Origin: Tolypothrix campylonemoides VB511288
Lineage (GTDB): Bacteria; Cyanobacteriota; Cyanobacteriia; Cyanobacteriales; Nostocaceae
Length of the DNA stretch: 64,000 nucleotides
Assembly (NCBI GenBank): GCA_000828075.3
Contig: JXCB02000002.1
Span: 1,304,248-1,368,247 of the forward strand
Direction: 5' to 3'
A program made the translations under genes and the position numbers. The notes under the pieces were generated by a model. It was not told the DNA's origin. It made no database searches and saw nothing but the letters and a program-made list of their open reading frames with translations. Shown here piece after piece: positions 37,966 to 47,601 of this stretch. Numbering within the stretch: the first letter of the stretch is position 1; every line of letters begins with the position of its first letter.

Positions 37966-38718
37966 ATGATAGACGAGAATCAACAGCAAAACAATACAAA
38001 CCAGCAATTAGGTGAACAAACCGAGGAAAAGCAAGCAATGACTAGCGACTCTACAGCGGAAATAAATGCCAACGCAACGCAAAACGAGGTGAGTGAGCAA
38101 GTGCCAACTCAAGCCAACGTTTCTGGAGATACAGCTACGCAGAGCCAAGATAGTGGTGTTGCTGCAACTGAGGCTGCTGGTAAGGAGTCAACAGCCACAT
38201 ATGCAGCACTCAATCAACAAATTGAGTCTTTAAAAGCGCAGCTAGAAGAGCGCAGCACTCAATATATGAGGATTGGAGCTGATTTTGAAAATTACCGCAA
38301 ACGAAATCAAAAAGAAAAAGAAGACTTGGAACAGCAGGTGAAGCGGAACACGATTACTGAATTACTGCCAATAGTTGATAATTTTGAACGGGCAAGAGCG
38401 CAAATCAAACCCCAAAATGATGGGGAGATGACCATTCATAAAAGCTACCAAGGCGTTTACAAGCTATTAGTTGATAGCTTAAAGCGTTTGGGTGTATCAC
38501 CGATGCGTCCTGAAGGTCAGCTCTTTGATCCCAACCTGCACGAAGCAGTATTGCGCGAACCTACGGATGAATATCCTGAAGGAACAGTGTTAGAAGAGTT
38601 AGTACGCGGATATTACTTGGGCGATCGCGTGCTACGTCATGCAATGGTGAAAGTGGCTGCTCCAAAGGAAGATGCACCCTCTTCTGAAGAAAATCAGTCG
38701 AGTCCAGCTAACAGCTAA
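37966..38718 (+). CDS. grpE: Co-chaperone GrpE
   Basis: 250 residues from ATG 37966, preceded by GGAAGAG. A low-complexity N-terminal tail (about 1-80, Gln/Asn/Thr/Glu-rich) precedes the long coiled coil and the beta-domain with [18 protein letters not shown] and EVLREP-like [23 protein letters not shown]. GrpE is the nucleotide-exchange factor that opens DnaK. It starts the grpE-dnaK-dnaJ operon. An ATG 42 bp upstream (37924) is less likely, as it lacks the family start. Confidence 0.93.
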   Translation: MIDENQQQNNTNQQLGEQTEEKQAMTSDSTAEINANATQNEVSEQVPTQANVSGDTATQSQDSGVAATEAAGKESTATYAALNQQIESLKAQLEERSTQYMRIGADFENYRKRNQKEKEDLEQQVKRNTITELLPIVDNFERARAQIKPQNDGEMTIHKSYQGVYKLLVDSLKRLGVSPMRPEGQLFDPNLHEAVLREPTDEYPEGTVLEELVRGYYLGDRVLRHAMVKVAAPKEDAPSSEENQSSPANS

Positions 38719-38835
38719 GAAGCTGTAGTCGCTCGCCTTACCAAAAGTGCCTGGGAAATTTGGGCGAGCATCGCATATCTAACCACAAACAAAAATAGTC
38801 CGCGAAACATCACGCCTAAAGTTGAGCAGCGTTGA

Positions 38836-38862
38836 CCGGTGTTCGTGTAGCGCTAACACCGG
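38836..38862. repeat. Hairpin CCGGTGTT/AACACCGG in the grpE-dnaK gap
   Basis: Perfect 8-bp stem with an 11-nt loop and no T-run. It may adjust dnaK mRNA, or be a small relic of the palindromic repeat family. Confidence 0.5.
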
Positions 38863-38939
38863 ATGGCGCTTCAAACTTCAAGGAAAAAGCACTTAAGTGA
38901 AAATACTGATAAAAATACCTATTAAAAATACCGATATTT

Positions 38940-40895
38940 ATGGGAAAAGTTATTGGGATCGACTTAGGCACTACCAACAGTTGTGTCGCGGTTCTTGAAG
39001 GTGGTCAAACGATTGTCATTGCTAATTCAGAAGGCGGACGAACGACTCCTAGTATTGTGGGATTTGCTAAAGGCAGTGAACGCTTAATCGGTCAACTGGC
39101 AAAGCGTCAAGCTGTCACGAACGCCGAAAACACAATTTTCAGTATCAAGCGATTTATCGGTCGTCGCTGGGATGACACCGCCGTTGAACGCGATCGTGTA
39201 CCTTACACCTGTGTCAAAGGTCGAGACGATACTGTTGATGTCGAGATTCGTGGACATCACTACACACCACAAGAAATCTCCGCCATGATCCTACAAAAGC
39301 TAAAACAGGATGCGGAAAACTTCTTGGGTGAACCTGTGACTCAGGTAGTGATTACGGTACCAGCATATTTTACAGATGGTCAAAGACAAGCGACTAAAGA
39401 CGCTGGCACTATAGCCGGACTAGAAGTCCTAAGGATTATCAATGAACCAACTGCAGCGGCTTTAGCCTTTGGCTTGGAAAAGCTTGACCAAGAGCAGATT
39501 GTTCTGGTATTTGACTTGGGAGGCGGTACTTTCGATGTCTCTATCCTACAACTTGGGGATGGAGTGTTTGAAGTCAGGGCGACTGGTGGCAACAATCACC
39601 TGGGTGGGGACGATTTTGATAACTGTATCGTGCGCTGGATCATGGAACGTTTCCAGCAGGAACACAAAGTTGACCTGTCTCAGGACAAAATGGCTTTGCA
39701 ACGGTTGCGCGAAGCAGCGGAAAAGGCAAAAATTGAACTTTCCAGTATGCTCAGTACTTCAATTAACTTGCCTTTCATTACCGCTGATGAAACCGGTCCC
39801 AAGCATCTGGAGATGGAACTCAGCCGTGCCAAATTTGAAGAGTTAACGGCACATTTGGTGGAAGCCACCATTGAACCGATGACTCAAGCGCTGAAAGACG
39901 CGGAACTCAAACCACAAGATATTGACCGGATTATCTTGGTGGGCGGTTCCACTCGCATTCCTGCCGTGCAAAACGCCTTGATCAAATTTTTTCATGGCAA
40001 AGCTCCAGATCGCTCTGTCAACCCCGACGAAGCAGTCGCACTAGGCGCAGCTATCCAAGCTGGGGTGCTGGGTGGTGAAGTTGATAATTTGCTTTTGTTA
40101 GATGTGACGCCCTTGTCTTTGGGTATTGAAACTTTGGGAGAAGTGTTCACCAAAATCATCGAACGCAACACCACAATTCCAACCAGTAAGTCCCAAGTCT
40201 TTTCCACAGCAGTTGATGGGCAAAACTCAGTGGAAATTCACGTCCTTCAAGGCGAACGGGCAATGGCACGCGACAACAAGAGTTTGGGCAAATTTCTTCT
40301 CGCGGGAATTCCGCCCACTCCTCGTGGTGTACCGCAAATTGAAGTCTCTTTTGAAATTGATGTCAATGGGATTCTCAAAGTTTCAGCACAAGATAAAGGC
40401 ACTCTTCGAGAACAAAGTATTCTGATTACCAATACAGGCGGCTTGAGTGTCAACGAAGTCGAAAGAATGCGGCAACAAGCCGAAATGTTTGCCGAACAAG
40501 ACAAAAGACGCATACAACTCGTTGAACTGAAAAACCAGACAGATAATCTCCTATACAGTTACGAATCGACATTAAAGAACAATGGCAACTTGATTAGCGA
40601 CCAGATGAAAGCCTTGGCAAATGAAAAAATGACACAGCTACAAGCAGCAATGACAGATGAAACTATTTCCTTAGCAGAATTTAAGCAACGCTTGGATGAC
40701 TTCCAGCAGAGTTTGTTTGCCATTGGCTCCCAAGTGTATAACCGCGTTAAGAAGCACGATGAAATGACCGAAGCTTCAGATACTTTATTGACCTCAGAAC
40801 CAGCAGCGCCAGTGAATGGAACGCTAACACCACAATTTAACTTTGATTTTGATGACGAAAATACTACGCAGGTTGATTATGAGGTAATAGACTAA
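38940..40895 (+). CDS. dnaK: Chaperone DnaK (Hsp70)
   Basis: 651 residues. Nucleotide-binding domain signatures: [12 protein letters not shown] (5-16), [14 protein letters not shown] (about 190-203), and [11 protein letters not shown] (about 336-346). The substrate domain follows, and the C-terminus ends [14 protein letters not shown]. Three DnaK types exist in cyanobacteria; this one lies between grpE and dnaJ, as does the main stress chaperone. It folds nascent and stress-unfolded proteins with DnaJ and GrpE in the cytosol. A terminator-like hairpin (41052-41074) follows. Confidence 0.97.
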   Translation: MGKVIGIDLGTTNSCVAVLEGGQTIVIANSEGGRTTPSIVGFAKGSERLIGQLAKRQAVTNAENTIFSIKRFIGRRWDDTAVERDRVPYTCVKGRDDTVDVEIRGHHYTPQEISAMILQKLKQDAENFLGEPVTQVVITVPAYFTDGQRQATKDAGTIAGLEVLRIINEPTAAALAFGLEKLDQEQIVLVFDLGGGTFDVSILQLGDGVFEVRATGGNNHLGGDDFDNCIVRWIMERFQQEHKVDLSQDKMALQRLREAAEKAKIELSSMLSTSINLPFITADETGPKHLEMELSRAKFEELTAHLVEATIEPMTQALKDAELKPQDIDRIILVGGSTRIPAVQNALIKFFHGKAPDRSVNPDEAVALGAAIQAGVLGGEVDNLLLLDVTPLSLGIETLGEVFTKIIERNTTIPTSKSQVFSTAVDGQNSVEIHVLQGERAMARDNKSLGKFLLAGIPPTPRGVPQIEVSFEIDVNGILKVSAQDKGTLREQSILITNTGGLSVNEVERMRQQAEMFAEQDKRRIQLVELKNQTDNLLYSYESTLKNNGNLISDQMKALANEKMTQLQAAMTDETISLAEFKQRLDDFQQSLFAIGSQVYNRVKKHDEMTEASDTLLTSEPAAPVNGTLTPQFNFDFDDENTTQVDYEVID

Positions 40896-41051
40896 GGAAA
40901 TTATGAATTATAAATTATAAATTATCAAAAAGTAATTCTTGATTTAGGACTGAGCATCATAATATCATCCGTATTAACACTGGATTTTCTAGCCCGAGGT
41001 TTATACTTCCGGCTAAATAATGTTACAGTACAAATGCAATTTTATGATGCC

Positions 41052-41074
41052 TGTGGGGTTTTCCACACTTTTTT
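41052..41074 (+). terminator. Probable terminator after dnaK
   Basis: Stem TGTGG/CCACA with a 6-nt loop followed by CTTTTTT, 157 bp after the dnaK stop. It suggests that dnaJ has its own promoter. Confidence 0.55.
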
Positions 41075-41280
41075 GTGCGGCTAGCCTATCTGTAAAATGA
41101 GCGGAGTTTTTGCCATCTACATAGCACAATTGTAAAAGATGCTTTTGTCGTCTACCACGAGGGAAGTACCTGTTGCAGTTATTCAGTGCTGAGCAATCAG
41201 TGCTGATGCGCGAGTAAAAATTTTTCTGGTTTCAATTTAGTCTTTGATTTCAAAACTAATTCCAGATTTTTTTACTAGGC

Positions 41281-41395
41281 AACGCCACTCGCCTGCCAGT
41301 TGGTTGAACGGGGATGCAATGCTCCTCGCCGTGAGAGCGGGAAACCCTCTCTGAAGCTGTGGGTCTACAACTGTAGGCAACCTTCTTCAGAGGAA
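41281..41395 (+). repeat. Structured relic resembling the 3' end of a tnpB element
   Basis: Nested dyads: GAGAGCGGG/CCCTCTC (about 41334-41351), CCTCTCTGAAG/CTTCAGAGG (about 41345-41393) and CTACAACTGTAG (about 41364-41375). The string GATGCAATGCTCCTCGCCGT followed by GAGAGCGGGAAACCC is the pattern seen at the 3' end of cyanobacterial IS200/IS605-type tnpB genes. No transposase remains. Identification is by pattern memory only. Confidence 0.35.
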
Positions 41396-41647
41396 AATAT
41401 CCTCAGTATTCAGATTTGAACACTGTTATGGTGATTTTTGTAAAGGGTAAAAGGTAAAATAATTTAGTATTAATAAAACTTAACCATTGCCTTCTGCCTT
41501 GACAAACTTCTGAACTCACTTTGCACTGCGGCGCGCGTAGCGCGGCTTTTCGTTAGAGTGGAGCTAACGCGCTTCGGCAACAAGCCGCTGCTGCCCTTGT
41601 TCTCTGTGCATAGCCGCTTTCTACCTTTTAACTTTCACCTTTGCTAT

Positions 41648-42784
41648 ATGGCTCGCGATTATTATGAAATTCTAGGTGTCTCTCGTGACGCCGACAAAGA
41701 AGAAATCAAACACGCCTACCGCCGCTTAGCCCGGAAGTATCACCCAGACGTGAACAAAGAACCGGGAGCTGAAGAGCGCTTTAAAGAAATAAACCGTGCT
41801 TATGAAGTCCTTAGCGAACCGGAAGTTCGTGCTCGTTACGATCGCTTTGGTGAAGCTGCTGTAAATGGTGGAGCTGGTGTAGGCTACCAAGATATCGGCG
41901 ACATGGGTGGCTTCGCTGATATTTTTGAAAGCATTTTCAGCGGTTTTGCTGGCGGTATGGGTGGTGGGACAACGCAAAGGCGGCGTAGTGGACCAGTGCG
42001 GGGCGATGACCTCCGGCTAGACCTAAAGCTAGACTTTCGGGAAGCAGTATTTGGCGGTGAAAAAGAAATTCGCATTTCTCATTTAGAGACTTGTGAAATC
42101 TGTAGCGGCTCTGGAGCAAAACCAGGAACTCGCCCCCGCACTTGTTCGACTTGTAGCGGAACAGGTCAAGTACGCCGGGTCACTAGAACGCCTTTTGGCA
42201 GCTTCACGCAAGTTTCGACTTGTCCCACCTGTAATGCTACGGGAACGGTCATAGAAGATAAATGTGATTCTTGTGACGGTAAGGGTGCAAAACAAGTCAC
42301 GAAGAAACTGAAAATTTCCATTCCACCTGGGGTGGACAACGGTACACGCTTACGAATCTCCTCAGAAGGAGATGCGGGTCAACGCAGTGGTCCTCCAGGA
42401 GATTTATACGTTTACTTATTTGTGAATGAGGATGAGGAATTCCATCGGGATGGGATCAACATTCTCTCAGAAATCAAAATTAGCTACCTGCAAGCGATTT
42501 TAGGCTGCCGCTTAGAGGTAAATACGGTAGATGGGCCAGAGGAATTGTTAATTCCACCTGGAACTCAGCCAAATACTGTGATGAAAATGGAAAATCGTGG
42601 TGTACCACGCTTGGGTAATCCTGTCAGCCGTGGCGACCACATGATTACTGTGTTAATTGATATCCCCAACAAGTTAACGACTGAGGAACGTGAACTACTG
42701 GAGAAGCTCGCTAAAATTAAAGGAGATCGCACAGGTAAAGGTGGTCTAGAAGGATTTTTGGGAAACTTTTTTCACCAGCGATGA
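41648..42784 (+). CDS. dnaJ: Chaperone DnaJ (Hsp40)
   Basis: 378 residues from ATG 41648 ([15 protein letters not shown]). J-domain with HPD in [10 protein letters not shown], Gly-rich linker ([17 protein letters not shown]), zinc centre with four CxxCxGxG-type motifs ([42 protein letters not shown]), and a C-terminal peptide-binding domain. It is a type I DnaJ. The longer frame starting at 41558 is not used, since the extra 30 residues are unlike any DnaJ and come from a GC-rich repeat. Stop overlaps the start of the next gene (ATGA). Confidence 0.97.
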   Translation: MARDYYEILGVSRDADKEEIKHAYRRLARKYHPDVNKEPGAEERFKEINRAYEVLSEPEVRARYDRFGEAAVNGGAGVGYQDIGDMGGFADIFESIFSGFAGGMGGGTTQRRRSGPVRGDDLRLDLKLDFREAVFGGEKEIRISHLETCEICSGSGAKPGTRPRTCSTCSGTGQVRRVTRTPFGSFTQVSTCPTCNATGTVIEDKCDSCDGKGAKQVTKKLKISIPPGVDNGTRLRISSEGDAGQRSGPPGDLYVYLFVNEDEEFHRDGINILSEIKISYLQAILGCRLEVNTVDGPEELLIPPGTQPNTVMKMENRGVPRLGNPVSRGDHMITVLIDIPNKLTTEERELLEKLAKIKGDRTGKGGLEGFLGNFFHQR

Positions 42785-43038
42785 GTCTATCTGCCCTCTC
42801 AACTCCTAATGCTCAACTCGATTTGCGCGGCACCCCTTGCCCGATAAACTTTGTACGGACAAAACTCCGTTTGGAGCAAATGCAACCGGGAGAGTTACTA
42901 GAAGTCTGGCTAGATCCTGGGGAGCCGATTGAGCAGGTTCCTGATAGTTTGACAATGGCGGGCTATCAGGTAGAGCAAATCACAGACTGCGTTGGTTATT
43001 TTTCCTTGCTAGTCCGCCGTCCCGATAGTGCCTCATGA
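42781..43038 (+). CDS. TusA-like sulfurtransferase
   Basis: 85 residues. The TusA signature [15 protein letters not shown] carries the catalytic Cys in the CPxx motif. It overlaps dnaJ by 4 bp and rsgA by 4 bp (both ATGA), so the three are translationally coupled. TusA proteins relay persulfide sulfur for tRNA thiolation or cofactor synthesis; the exact acceptor in cyanobacteria is unknown. Confidence 0.88.
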   Translation: MSLSALSTPNAQLDLRGTPCPINFVRTKLRLEQMQPGELLEVWLDPGEPIEQVPDSLTMAGYQVEQITDCVGYFSLLVRRPDSAS

Positions 43039-44222
43039 CAGGGGAAGGATTAGAAGCTACTGAGCAGTTAATTGGCACGGTCTTAGCCGTGCAAGCTAAT
43101 TTTTATCGAGTACAACTGGATGTAAAGGAGAAGAAAGGGAGAGAGGGAGAGAAGGAGGGAGAAAGCGAGGGAGAACTTTCCCTCACTCTCTCACTCCACG
43201 CCAGTCGCCTCAACTTTGGGAACCAAAGCACGGCGCTGGCTCCTCACTCTCTCACTCCCCCTACCCTCTTATGTACCCGCAGAAGCCGACTGAAAAAAAT
43301 CAGGCAACAAGTTATGGTAGGCGATCGCGTTGTCGTGGAAGAACCAGATTGGGCTGGCGGACGGGGAGCGATCGCGGAAGTTTTACCGCGTAAAAGTCAA
43401 TTGGATCGTCCGGCGATCGCCAATGTGAACCAAATTCTGTTAGTTTTTGCCGTCGCAGACCCGCCTTTGGAACCGTACCAACTCAGCCGATTTTTGGTAA
43501 AGGCTGAGTCTACCGATATAGATGTAATCTTATGCCTGAATAAGTGCGATTTAATCTCAAAAGAACAGCAGGCAGAAATTTATCAGCAGTTGGGAAATTG
43601 GGGCTACCAACCAATATTTATTAGTGTCGGTCAAGGTATAAATGTTGACGAAGTAGCAGACAAGCTCAAAGATCAGATTACGGTGATTGCTGGACCTTCC
43701 GGGGTTGGCAAGTCTAGCCTCATCAATCGACTGATTCCCAATGCTAACTTACGAGTCGGAGAGATTTCTGGTAAGCTTGCAAGGGGTCGGCACACCACTC
43801 GTCACGTAGAATTATTTGAATTGCCCACCGGGGGTTTACTCGCAGATACTCCGGGATTTAACCAACCTGACCTTGATTCTCCTCCAGAAGAATTAGCAAG
43901 TTATTTTCCAGAAGCAAGGCAGAGATTAGCAGTTGGTAGCTGTCGTTTTAGTGATTGTTTACACCGGGACGAACCGGAGTGTGTCGTTCGGGGAGAATGG
44001 GAACGATATCAACATTATTTAGACTTCTTGAGAGAAGCGATTGACCGCCAGACTCAGCAGAACCAGCAGACAGATCCTGAATCGACTTTCAAGGTGAAAA
44101 GCAAAGGCAAGGGACAAACTCAGTACGAACCGAAGCTGGAATCTAAAAAATATCGCCGTAGTTCCCGCAGGACGCAGTTGCAGGAGTTGCAACAGTTATA
44201 CCAAGAGAGTGAAGAATCATAG
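43035..44222 (+). CDS. rsgA: Ribosome-biogenesis GTPase RsgA with repeat-derived insert
   Basis: 395 residues. An N-terminal OB-fold (GTVLAVQANFYRVQLDV, then RSRLKKIRQQVMVGDRVVVEEPDW) is followed by a circularly permuted GTPase: LNKCD (G4) before GPSGVGKSSLIN (G1) and DTPGF (G3). A zinc domain (C-x4-C, H and C in SCRFSDCLHRDEPEC) and a basic C-terminus close it. RsgA checks 30S maturation. Residues about 31-77 are an extra segment in the OB-fold encoded by tandem GGGAGA units plus a palindromic repeat (43200-43240). Confidence 0.95.
   Translation: MTGEGLEATEQLIGTVLAVQANFYRVQLDVKEKKGREGEKEGESEGELSLTLSLHASRLNFGNQSTALAPHSLTPPTLLCTRRSRLKKIRQQVMVGDRVVVEEPDWAGGRGAIAEVLPRKSQLDRPAIANVNQILLVFAVADPPLEPYQLSRFLVKAESTDIDVILCLNKCDLISKEQQAEIYQQLGNWGYQPIFISVGQGINVDEVADKLKDQITVIAGPSGVGKSSLINRLIPNANLRVGEISGKLARGRHTTRHVELFELPTGGLLADTPGFNQPDLDSPPEELASYFPEARQRLAVGSCRFSDCLHRDEPECVVRGEWERYQHYLDFLREAIDRQTQQNQQTDPESTFKVKSKGKGQTQYEPKLESKKYRRSSRRTQLQELQQLYQESEES
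43200..43240. repeat. GCCAGTCGCCT palindromic repeat inside rsgA
   Basis: GCCAGTCGCCTCAAC, a short TTTGGGAACCAAAG stem-loop and CACGGCGCTGGC match the intergenic palindrome family seen at 45956, 48370 and 46870. Here it is translated in frame as ASRLNFGNQSTALA. Confidence 0.8.
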
Positions 44223-44338
44223 CCGATGTTGTGTTAACGGGGGCAATGTCTCTTAACAACCATAAAGTCTTAAAATAATCTTAAATCTACCAAATCCCCA
44301 ACCTGCAATTAATAGGTAACACCCCGGAACTATTGCTT

Positions 44339-45928
44339 ATGGCTATCGGCTACGTTGCGCTTGTACTCCACGCACACCTGCCCTTCGTTCGTCACCCAGA
44401 AAGTGACTATGTGCTGGAAGAAGAATGGCTTTATGAAGCCATTACCGAAACTTACGTTCCCTTACTACGAGTATTTGAAGGCTTAAAGCGAGACGGCGTT
44501 GACTTTAAAATCACGATGAGCATGACACCACCTCTTGTGTCGATGCTCCGCGATCCTTTGCTGCAAGAACGCTACGACGCCCACTTAGCCAAGCTACAAG
44601 AACTTATAGAACTAGAAGTCGAACATAATGCCCACAATGGTCATATCCGGTATTTAGCCGAGCATTACGCCAGTGAGTTTAAGGCGATACGAGAAGTTTG
44701 GGAAAGCTACAAAGGGGACTTGGTCACAGCTTTTAAGCAGTTCCAAGACACTAATAATGTAGAAATTATTACCTGCGGTGCCACCCACGGCTACCTACCT
44801 CTGATGAAAATGTACCCGCAAGCTGTGTGGGCACAGATTAAGGTAGCGTGCGAACACTACGAGGAAACTTTTGGACAGCCACCCAGAGGTATTTGGTTGC
44901 CAGAATGCGCCTACTACGAAGGTGTAGACCGGATGTTAGCCGATGCAGGGTTGCGCTACTTCCTCACTGATGGACATGGCATTCTTTATGCCCGTCCTCG
45001 TCCGCGATTTGGTAGCTATGCGCCGATTTTTACAGAATGTGGTGTCGCTGCCTTTGGTCGAGATCATGAATCTTCGCAGCAGGTGTGGTCTTCTGAAGTA
45101 GGCTATCCTGGTGCGCCGGAATACCGAGAATTTTATAAAGACTTGGGCTGGGAAGCTGAATATGAATACATCAAGCCCTATATCATGCCCAACGGTCAAC
45201 GTAAAAATACGGGCATTAAGTATCATAAAATCACTGGTCGTGGCTTAGGACTGGCAGATAAGGCGCTCTACGACCCATACTGGGCAAGGGAAAAAGCAGC
45301 GGAACACGCTGCTAATTTTATGTATAATAGAGAACAACAATCTGGGCATCTCTATGGTATAATGCATCGTCCGCCGATTATTGTTTCTCCCTACGATGCA
45401 GAGTTATTTGGACATTGGTGGTACGAGGGTCCCTGGTTCATCGATTACCTGTTCCGGAAGTCCTGGTTTGACCAAAAGACTTATGCAATGACCCACTTGG
45501 CGGATTATCTGCGGGCGGAACCAACTCAGCAAGTCTGCCGTCCTTCGCAATCGAGTTGGGGTTATAAAGGATTCCACGAGTATTGGTTGAACGAAACAAA
45601 TACGTGGATTTACCCACATTTGCACAAAGCCGCAGAACGGATGATTGAAATATCAAGCCGGGAACCAGCGGATGAGTTGGAATGGAAAGCGTTGAACCAA
45701 GCGGCGCGGGAATTGTTGTTGGCGCAATCTTCCGACTGGGCGTTTATTATGCGGACGGGAACGATGGTACCTTATGCTGTCAGAAGGACGCGATCGCACC
45801 TCATGCGTTTTAACAAGCTTTACGAAGACGTTAAAATCGGCAAAATCGATAGTGGTTGGCTGGAAAAAGTTGAGTTGATGGACAATATTTTCCCTAATAT
45901 CAATTATCGAGTGTATCGTCCATTGTAA
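44339..45928 (+). CDS. GH57 glycoside hydrolase, probable 1,4-alpha-glucan branching enzyme
   Basis: 529 residues from ATG 44339. The GH57 motifs are clear: HAHLPFVRHPE near the N-terminus, the catalytic nucleophile in GIWLPECAYYEGVD, and the general acid/base region SPYDAELFGHWWYEGP. A DUF1957-like helical C-terminus follows, with the W-rich SSWGYKGFHEYW loop. This combination fits GH57 glucan branching enzymes (GlgB-like in function), which form alpha-1,6 branches in glycogen. Cyanobacteria often carry this type beside a GH13 GlgB. Monocistronic. Confidence 0.92.
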   Translation: MAIGYVALVLHAHLPFVRHPESDYVLEEEWLYEAITETYVPLLRVFEGLKRDGVDFKITMSMTPPLVSMLRDPLLQERYDAHLAKLQELIELEVEHNAHNGHIRYLAEHYASEFKAIREVWESYKGDLVTAFKQFQDTNNVEIITCGATHGYLPLMKMYPQAVWAQIKVACEHYEETFGQPPRGIWLPECAYYEGVDRMLADAGLRYFLTDGHGILYARPRPRFGSYAPIFTECGVAAFGRDHESSQQVWSSEVGYPGAPEYREFYKDLGWEAEYEYIKPYIMPNGQRKNTGIKYHKITGRGLGLADKALYDPYWAREKAAEHAANFMYNREQQSGHLYGIMHRPPIIVSPYDAELFGHWWYEGPWFIDYLFRKSWFDQKTYAMTHLADYLRAEPTQQVCRPSQSSWGYKGFHEYWLNETNTWIYPHLHKAAERMIEISSREPADELEWKALNQAARELLLAQSSDWAFIMRTGTMVPYAVRRTRSHLMRFNKLYEDVKIGKIDSGWLEKVELMDNIFPNINYRVYRPL

Positions 45929-45955
45929 TTATTTCGCGCAAAGTCGCAAAGGTGA

Positions 45956-45995
45956 GCCAGCGCTGCAGGAGGGTTTCCCTCCGCAGGCGACTGGC
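45956..45995. repeat. GCCAG-CGCTG palindromic repeat
   Basis: Hairpin around GGAGGG-TTT-CCCTCC with outer arms GCCAGCGCTGC and GCGACTGGC, just after the GH57 gene. It is the same family as in the 133-bp inverted repeat and in rsgA. Confidence 0.7.
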
Positions 45996-46036
45996 GTCGC
46001 AAAGAATTTATTTGCGCCTTTGTGTTGATATCAATA

Positions 46037-46527
46037 TTAAAGAGTATCTGGGTCAATGTTTAATTCTTTGAGTTTAGCGGCTAGGCGTTGCGCTTTCTCT
46101 TCTGCTGCTTGACGTGCAGATGCTTGTTCTTCATAGGTTAGCAGTGTTTGACCTGTCCCTGGATCGTAGAAGCGCATTTCTCCTGATTGAATTCGCAATT
46201 CTAAACCCAAAACTTCACTGGATAACGATACTGTACCATCAGGCAAAGTAGTAGTTGTGACTGGGAAATAATTTCCATCGACTAAGCGCAAACCTTGGAG
46301 TTGGGGAGTGAGATAATCTCCTGTAGGGTCATATTGATAATATTCGCGAACTCCCAAAAAAGCGTAAATTCCTTTTTTTGTACCTTGGTCTTTTGTGCGA
46401 GTTGCTTTTGAGGTAATCTCTAGAACAAAATCAGGTGTTTTATTATTTTCTTCCCAAGTTTTATAAGAGCGTCCTCATCTGGGTACTCAATTGGAGTAAT
46501 AGGAAAATACTCTACTGCGGCCGTCAT
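46037..46527 (-). pseudogene. Uma2-family endonuclease-like gene, internally deleted
   Basis: The N-terminus MTAAVEYFPITPIEYPDED starts at 46527 and fits the Uma2 (DUF820) family, but near 46470 it jumps straight to RSYKTWEENNKTPDFVLEI in another frame. About 80-90 central residues and the frame are lost. The C-terminal part continues to 46037 (GVREYYQYDPTGDYLTP, with a coiled-coil end ARQAAEEKAQRLAAKLKEL). Uma2 proteins have a PD-(D/E)xK fold; much of that is missing, so the gene is dead. Confidence 0.75.
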
Positions 46528-46830
46528 TGGCAATCCCTCAACTCATTAGGAGCTTAGGTTATATACTATCGCTCAGAATGCGATCGCCATGACTGGGAGG
46601 CTGGGAAATCACGAGCAATTTTAAATCCTTTAACCGAAAAAATTCTGATCGTCACTGGTTCCAAAAGCAGCCAGATTAAGAAAAAAGGAATTAATCAGGA
46701 CTTACGCAAAATCTCTCTGAGAGCCTCTTTCCTATGCGCTAAGGCGCACGCTGCGCGTTGGCGGAGCCTGCGCTTTGCGCTTACGTGTCCCTAGCCTACG
46801 GCACGTGTACGAGTGCGGTTTGTTTTTCCG
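46528..46830. other. Spacer with a lone element end and GC-rich repeat copy 2
   Basis: Contains CAGGACTTACGCA (about 46696), one end of the element seen whole at 8368-8496, and a second copy of the GC-rich palindromic repeat (about 46769-46805) matching 8551. No coding content. Confidence 0.65.
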
Positions 46831-46963
46831 TTATAGCAGGGGACTAGGGACTGGGGACTGGTGAGTCCAGCGCCGTGCGGGGGTTCCCCCCGTTGAGGCG
46901 ACTGGCGAACCCGAAGGGGGACTGGGTGAAAAGTCTTTTTGTGTGTAGGTTTTATCATCGGTT
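46831..46963 (+). repeat. Long inverted repeat, left arm (133 bp)
   Basis: This arm and 48312-48444 are reverse complements over 133 bp with only two mismatches (about 98 percent). It includes a tandem GGGGACTGGGGACTAGGG-like block, the GCCAG/GGCGACTGGC palindrome and a GTCTTTTTGTGTG tail. Spacing between arms is about 1.35 kb. Confidence 0.9.
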
Positions 46964-47110
46964 AGCGTCGTACGCACCTTGGCTGTTGCTATATTACTAC
47001 GTAAGCCTTATAAATTTGATAAAACGGAAAACCCTAACATTGGGCAAGTTTAATAAAATTAAGTATGAACGATGTTCGAGAACTAATCGCTATCCAACAA
47101 GAACTACCTT

Positions 47111-47275
47111 ATGACTGTAAAAATTCAGACCGAAAAACATAAATTACAGGCAAGCACCAATATCAAGACAAATCAAGAAACAGAAAACGAAAAAGTTCTA
47201 TGTTCTCATTGTCAGCGCACCGCTACGAACGGTATTAAATGTAAAGGAATGTGCGTGGCTGACAATGACTATTAA
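47111..47275 (+). CDS. Small four-cysteine protein
   Basis: 54 residues: a polar N-terminus followed by CSHCQRTATNGIKCKGMC and VADNDY at the end. The C-x2-C-x10-C-x3-C spacing suggests a small zinc site. I have an impression of similar cyanobacterial proteins ending in CVAD-x-(E/D)Y, but cannot name one. It lies between the two long inverted-repeat arms, with no strong ribosome-binding site. Confidence 0.5.
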   Translation: MTVKIQTEKHKLQASTNIKTNQETENEKVLCSHCQRTATNGIKCKGMCVADNDY

Positions 47276-47601
47276 GGTATGAGTTTTAAACAGTTGTCTC
47301 AAACCCCCACTTTTTTTAGGTGAAACTAAGCCACATCCTGCCACGGACATATTTTTACGATTATCGCTGTTTTTAGTTATTACCTAATAAGGATTGACAT
47401 AGGTTGTCGCTCACAATGGAATACCAGAAATTAGTAGAAATACAGAAATTGCTCAACTTCAAACCCAAGTCCAAAATGAATATGCTTTGCCGCTCTAATC
47501 TCAGCATAATGGTGGTTGATAAGAGAGAAACTTGAATGTTGTAATGCAAATGGTAGTTTTTGTAAGTTAATAATTTTGGCTGATTGTTGCAATTTCAAGT
47601 G
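47276..47601. other. Spacer before the broken membrane-protein gene
   Basis: It carries a promoter candidate at 47394-47422 and otherwise only short, unconvincing open frames (for example 47416 onward, 39 residues). No repeat is evident. Confidence 0.4.
47394..47422 (+). promoter_or_regulatory. Promoter candidate: TTGACA, 17 bp, TGGAAT
   Basis: Consensus -35 hexamer TTGACA (47394-47399) and a fair -10 TGGAAT (47417-47422), about 180 bp upstream of the broken gene. The long leader makes the assignment tentative. Confidence 0.35.

Larger units (their letters stand above)
40896..41647. other. Long spacer between dnaK and dnaJ
   Basis: 752 bp without a gene. It contains the dnaK terminator, a structured repeat at 41281-41395 that looks like an insertion-element relic, and a palindrome cluster near 41528-41590 (GCGCGCGTAGCGCGGC). 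The dnaJ promoter should lie after 41400. Confidence 0.6.

Noticed and set aside
37384-38940. CIRCE/HrcA operator for the grpE-dnaK genes
   Set aside because: No TTAGCACTC-N9-GAGTGCTAA match upstream of grpE or dnaK.
41558-41647. Longer N-terminus of DnaJ
   Set aside because: DnaJ proteins start at [10 protein letters not shown]; the extra residues come from a GC-rich repeat.
46875-47114. Open frame of 79 codons beginning inside the left inverted-repeat arm
   Set aside because: Start and first 30 codons are repeat sequence, no ribosome-binding site, and its end overlaps the start of the better four-cysteine frame.
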